NCBI GenBank assembly: GCA_035942035.1
Contig: DASZDK010000020.1
Location: 1 to 31,314 of the forward strand
From: JAHWJR01 sp035942035
GTDB lineage: Bacteria; Actinomycetota; Acidimicrobiia; Acidimicrobiales; CADCSY01
Length of the DNA: 31,314 bases
Direction of reading: 5' to 3'
Part shown: positions 30,674-31,314 of the stretch, one piece after another
Layout of the letters: each line of letters begins with the position of its first letter
How positions within the stretch are numbered: position 1 is the first letter of the stretch
Program-made: the position numbers and the translations under genes
The notes under the pieces: generated by a model
Told to the model about the DNA's origin: nothing
What the model saw: only the letters and a program-made list of their open reading frames with translations
Databases searched by the model: none

Positions 30674-31132
30674 CGCAGGAACGGGGAGCATCGTCGGTGC
30701 GCAGGTCCTTCGTCCCGCCCCTCTCGACCGCAGTAGCCGCCCAGAAGGAGGTACTCGCAGGTCCGCACACCAGTCACCCCTACTCTCGTAGTGGCGTTCC
30801 TCGTGCCCAGAGGGAAACTCCTCCCGGAAGCGCACCTTCGATCCAGACGTCCACGCCGGGGTGCTGGAGGCGGCTGCCGAAGATGGCCGAGGCCCGGCGG
30901 CGGGTGGCGGGTGGCGGATGAGCTTCGCTCCTCCGGTCCTCCTCGTAGCCGTACGGCCTCACCGTCGTCTATGACGCTGGCGCTCTGGTGGCCGCTGAGC
31001 GATCCGACCGGCGGCTGTGGGCGGACCACCGGGCCCGCCTGGAGTTTCCGTGAGCCGTTCCCGCTCGTCCACGTATGACGAGCGCAGCGCTCAGGAAGGA
31101 ACATTCAGTGAGCGAGGGCCGCAGCCATAACG
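30674..31132. other. Intergenic stretch, no gene seen
   Basis: About 460 bases between the lipoprotein gene and the putative insertion sequence. Only short chance-like open frames are present. A short GGCGGGT-type tandem (about 30897-30917) is visible. No tRNA or clear terminator was found. Confidence 0.5.
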
Positions 31133-31314
31133 GGCTCTACGCGATGAAGCGTGGGGCGGGGTGAGGCCGGACTCCCGGCCATAGATCCACCACCAAGGCC
31201 AAGGGCCTCGCCATTCTGCGGCTGTTCGACGGCTACAGAACAGGAGGCCCCTGACGGTGAAGCACCGTAGCGAGGGCGCCACCGCGTTGCTCGGCATGCC
31301 CGGGTTCGTGGTCG
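31133..31314 (+). mobile_element. Probable left end of an ISL3-family insertion sequence
   Basis: GGCTCTACGCGATGAAGCGT at 31133-31152 resembles the terminal repeats of ISL3-family elements, which begin GGCTCTT or similar. A transposase-like start follows 124 bases later with a strong ribosome site. The eight bases just outside (CCATAACG, 31125-31132) would be the target duplication expected of this family. The right end lies beyond the window. The repeat match is by memory of the family pattern. Confidence 0.5.
31257..31314 (+). CDS. ISL3-like transposase, first 19 residues (cut by window edge)
   Basis: GTG 31257 opens a frame reading VKHRSEGATALLGMPGFVV to the window end. The A-L-L-G-M-x-G-F-V-V opening resembles the N-terminus of actinobacterial ISL3-type transposases just before their zinc-finger region. 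A perfect AGGAGG (31242-31247) lies nine bases upstream, which supports translation from this GTG. With only 19 residues the family call rests mostly on the inverted-repeat-like sequence upstream. The DDE catalytic core is outside the window. Confidence 0.45.
   Translation, partial: MKHRSEGATALLGMPGFVV

Overview
The window is one contiguous stretch of very GC-rich, densely coded chromosome from an actinobacterium. Several genes point that way: a phosphatidylinositol-phosphate synthase next to a PIM-type acyltransferase, MshC (mycothiol synthesis), an NADPH:F420 reductase, an InhA-like enoyl-ACP reductase, a surface protein ending in a class-E-like LAxTG sorting signal, and RsbW/SpoIIE-type partner-switching proteins. 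Phosphoribulokinase, GTG/TTG starts and many leaderless-type promoters fit a deep-branching actinobacterium such as Acidimicrobiia. That placement is inference, because there is no rRNA gene to check it. I found no tRNA, rRNA or CRISPR.

Layout. 1-1022 (minus): N-terminal part of a PatA-like acyltransferase and a CDP-alcohol phosphatidyltransferase. 1266-3844 (plus): an EF-G2-type GTPase behind a strong leader hairpin, overlapped by a DinB-fold protein. 3854-5766: a doubtful broken ORF, a sortase-type surface protein with an excalibur domain and three perfect 30-bp repeats, and a 176-aa orphan. 5881-8982 (minus): ThrS, HIT hydrolase and a two-TM membrane protein. In mycobacteria thrS, HIT, pgsA and patA are adjacent, so here the group seems split by 1266-5766. 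9024-10824 (minus): F420 reductase then mshC. 10918-12653 (plus): InhA-like FabI and an EamA transporter. 12699-16284 (minus): a secreted coiled-coil M23 endopeptidase and a translationally coupled pair of CNNM/CorC-type membrane proteins. 16401-20167 (plus): a heterodimeric ABC exporter. 20236-21228: a lipoprotein. 21648-22854 (minus): inorganic pyrophosphatase and an SRPBCC protein. 22994-23530: wreck of a cation:proton antiporter with a USP-like tail. 23625-28166: an RsbW-like ATPase, a three-gene minus-strand cluster of unknown function, a small membrane protein and a large SpoIIE phosphatase. 28208-30673: a VOC protein, phosphoribulokinase and a LytM-like lipoprotein. 31133-end: probable left end of an ISL3-family insertion sequence with the start of its transposase.

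How the genes fit together. Much of the window serves the cell envelope: PI and PIM lipids, fatty-acid elongation, peptidoglycan hydrolysis, a sortase substrate, lipoproteins and exporters. A second theme is redox cofactors (F420H2/NADPH exchange and mycothiol). A third is stress signalling, with an anti-sigma-type ATPase and a SpoIIE phosphatase within 5 kb.

No defence island, biosynthetic cluster or clearly new multi-gene system is visible. The best leads are the EF-G2 leader hairpin, a recurring TANNNT-N6/7-start signature, an orphan phosphoribulokinase, a LytM lipoprotein lacking its first zinc histidine, the unknown three-gene cluster and the excalibur/LAxTG repeat protein.
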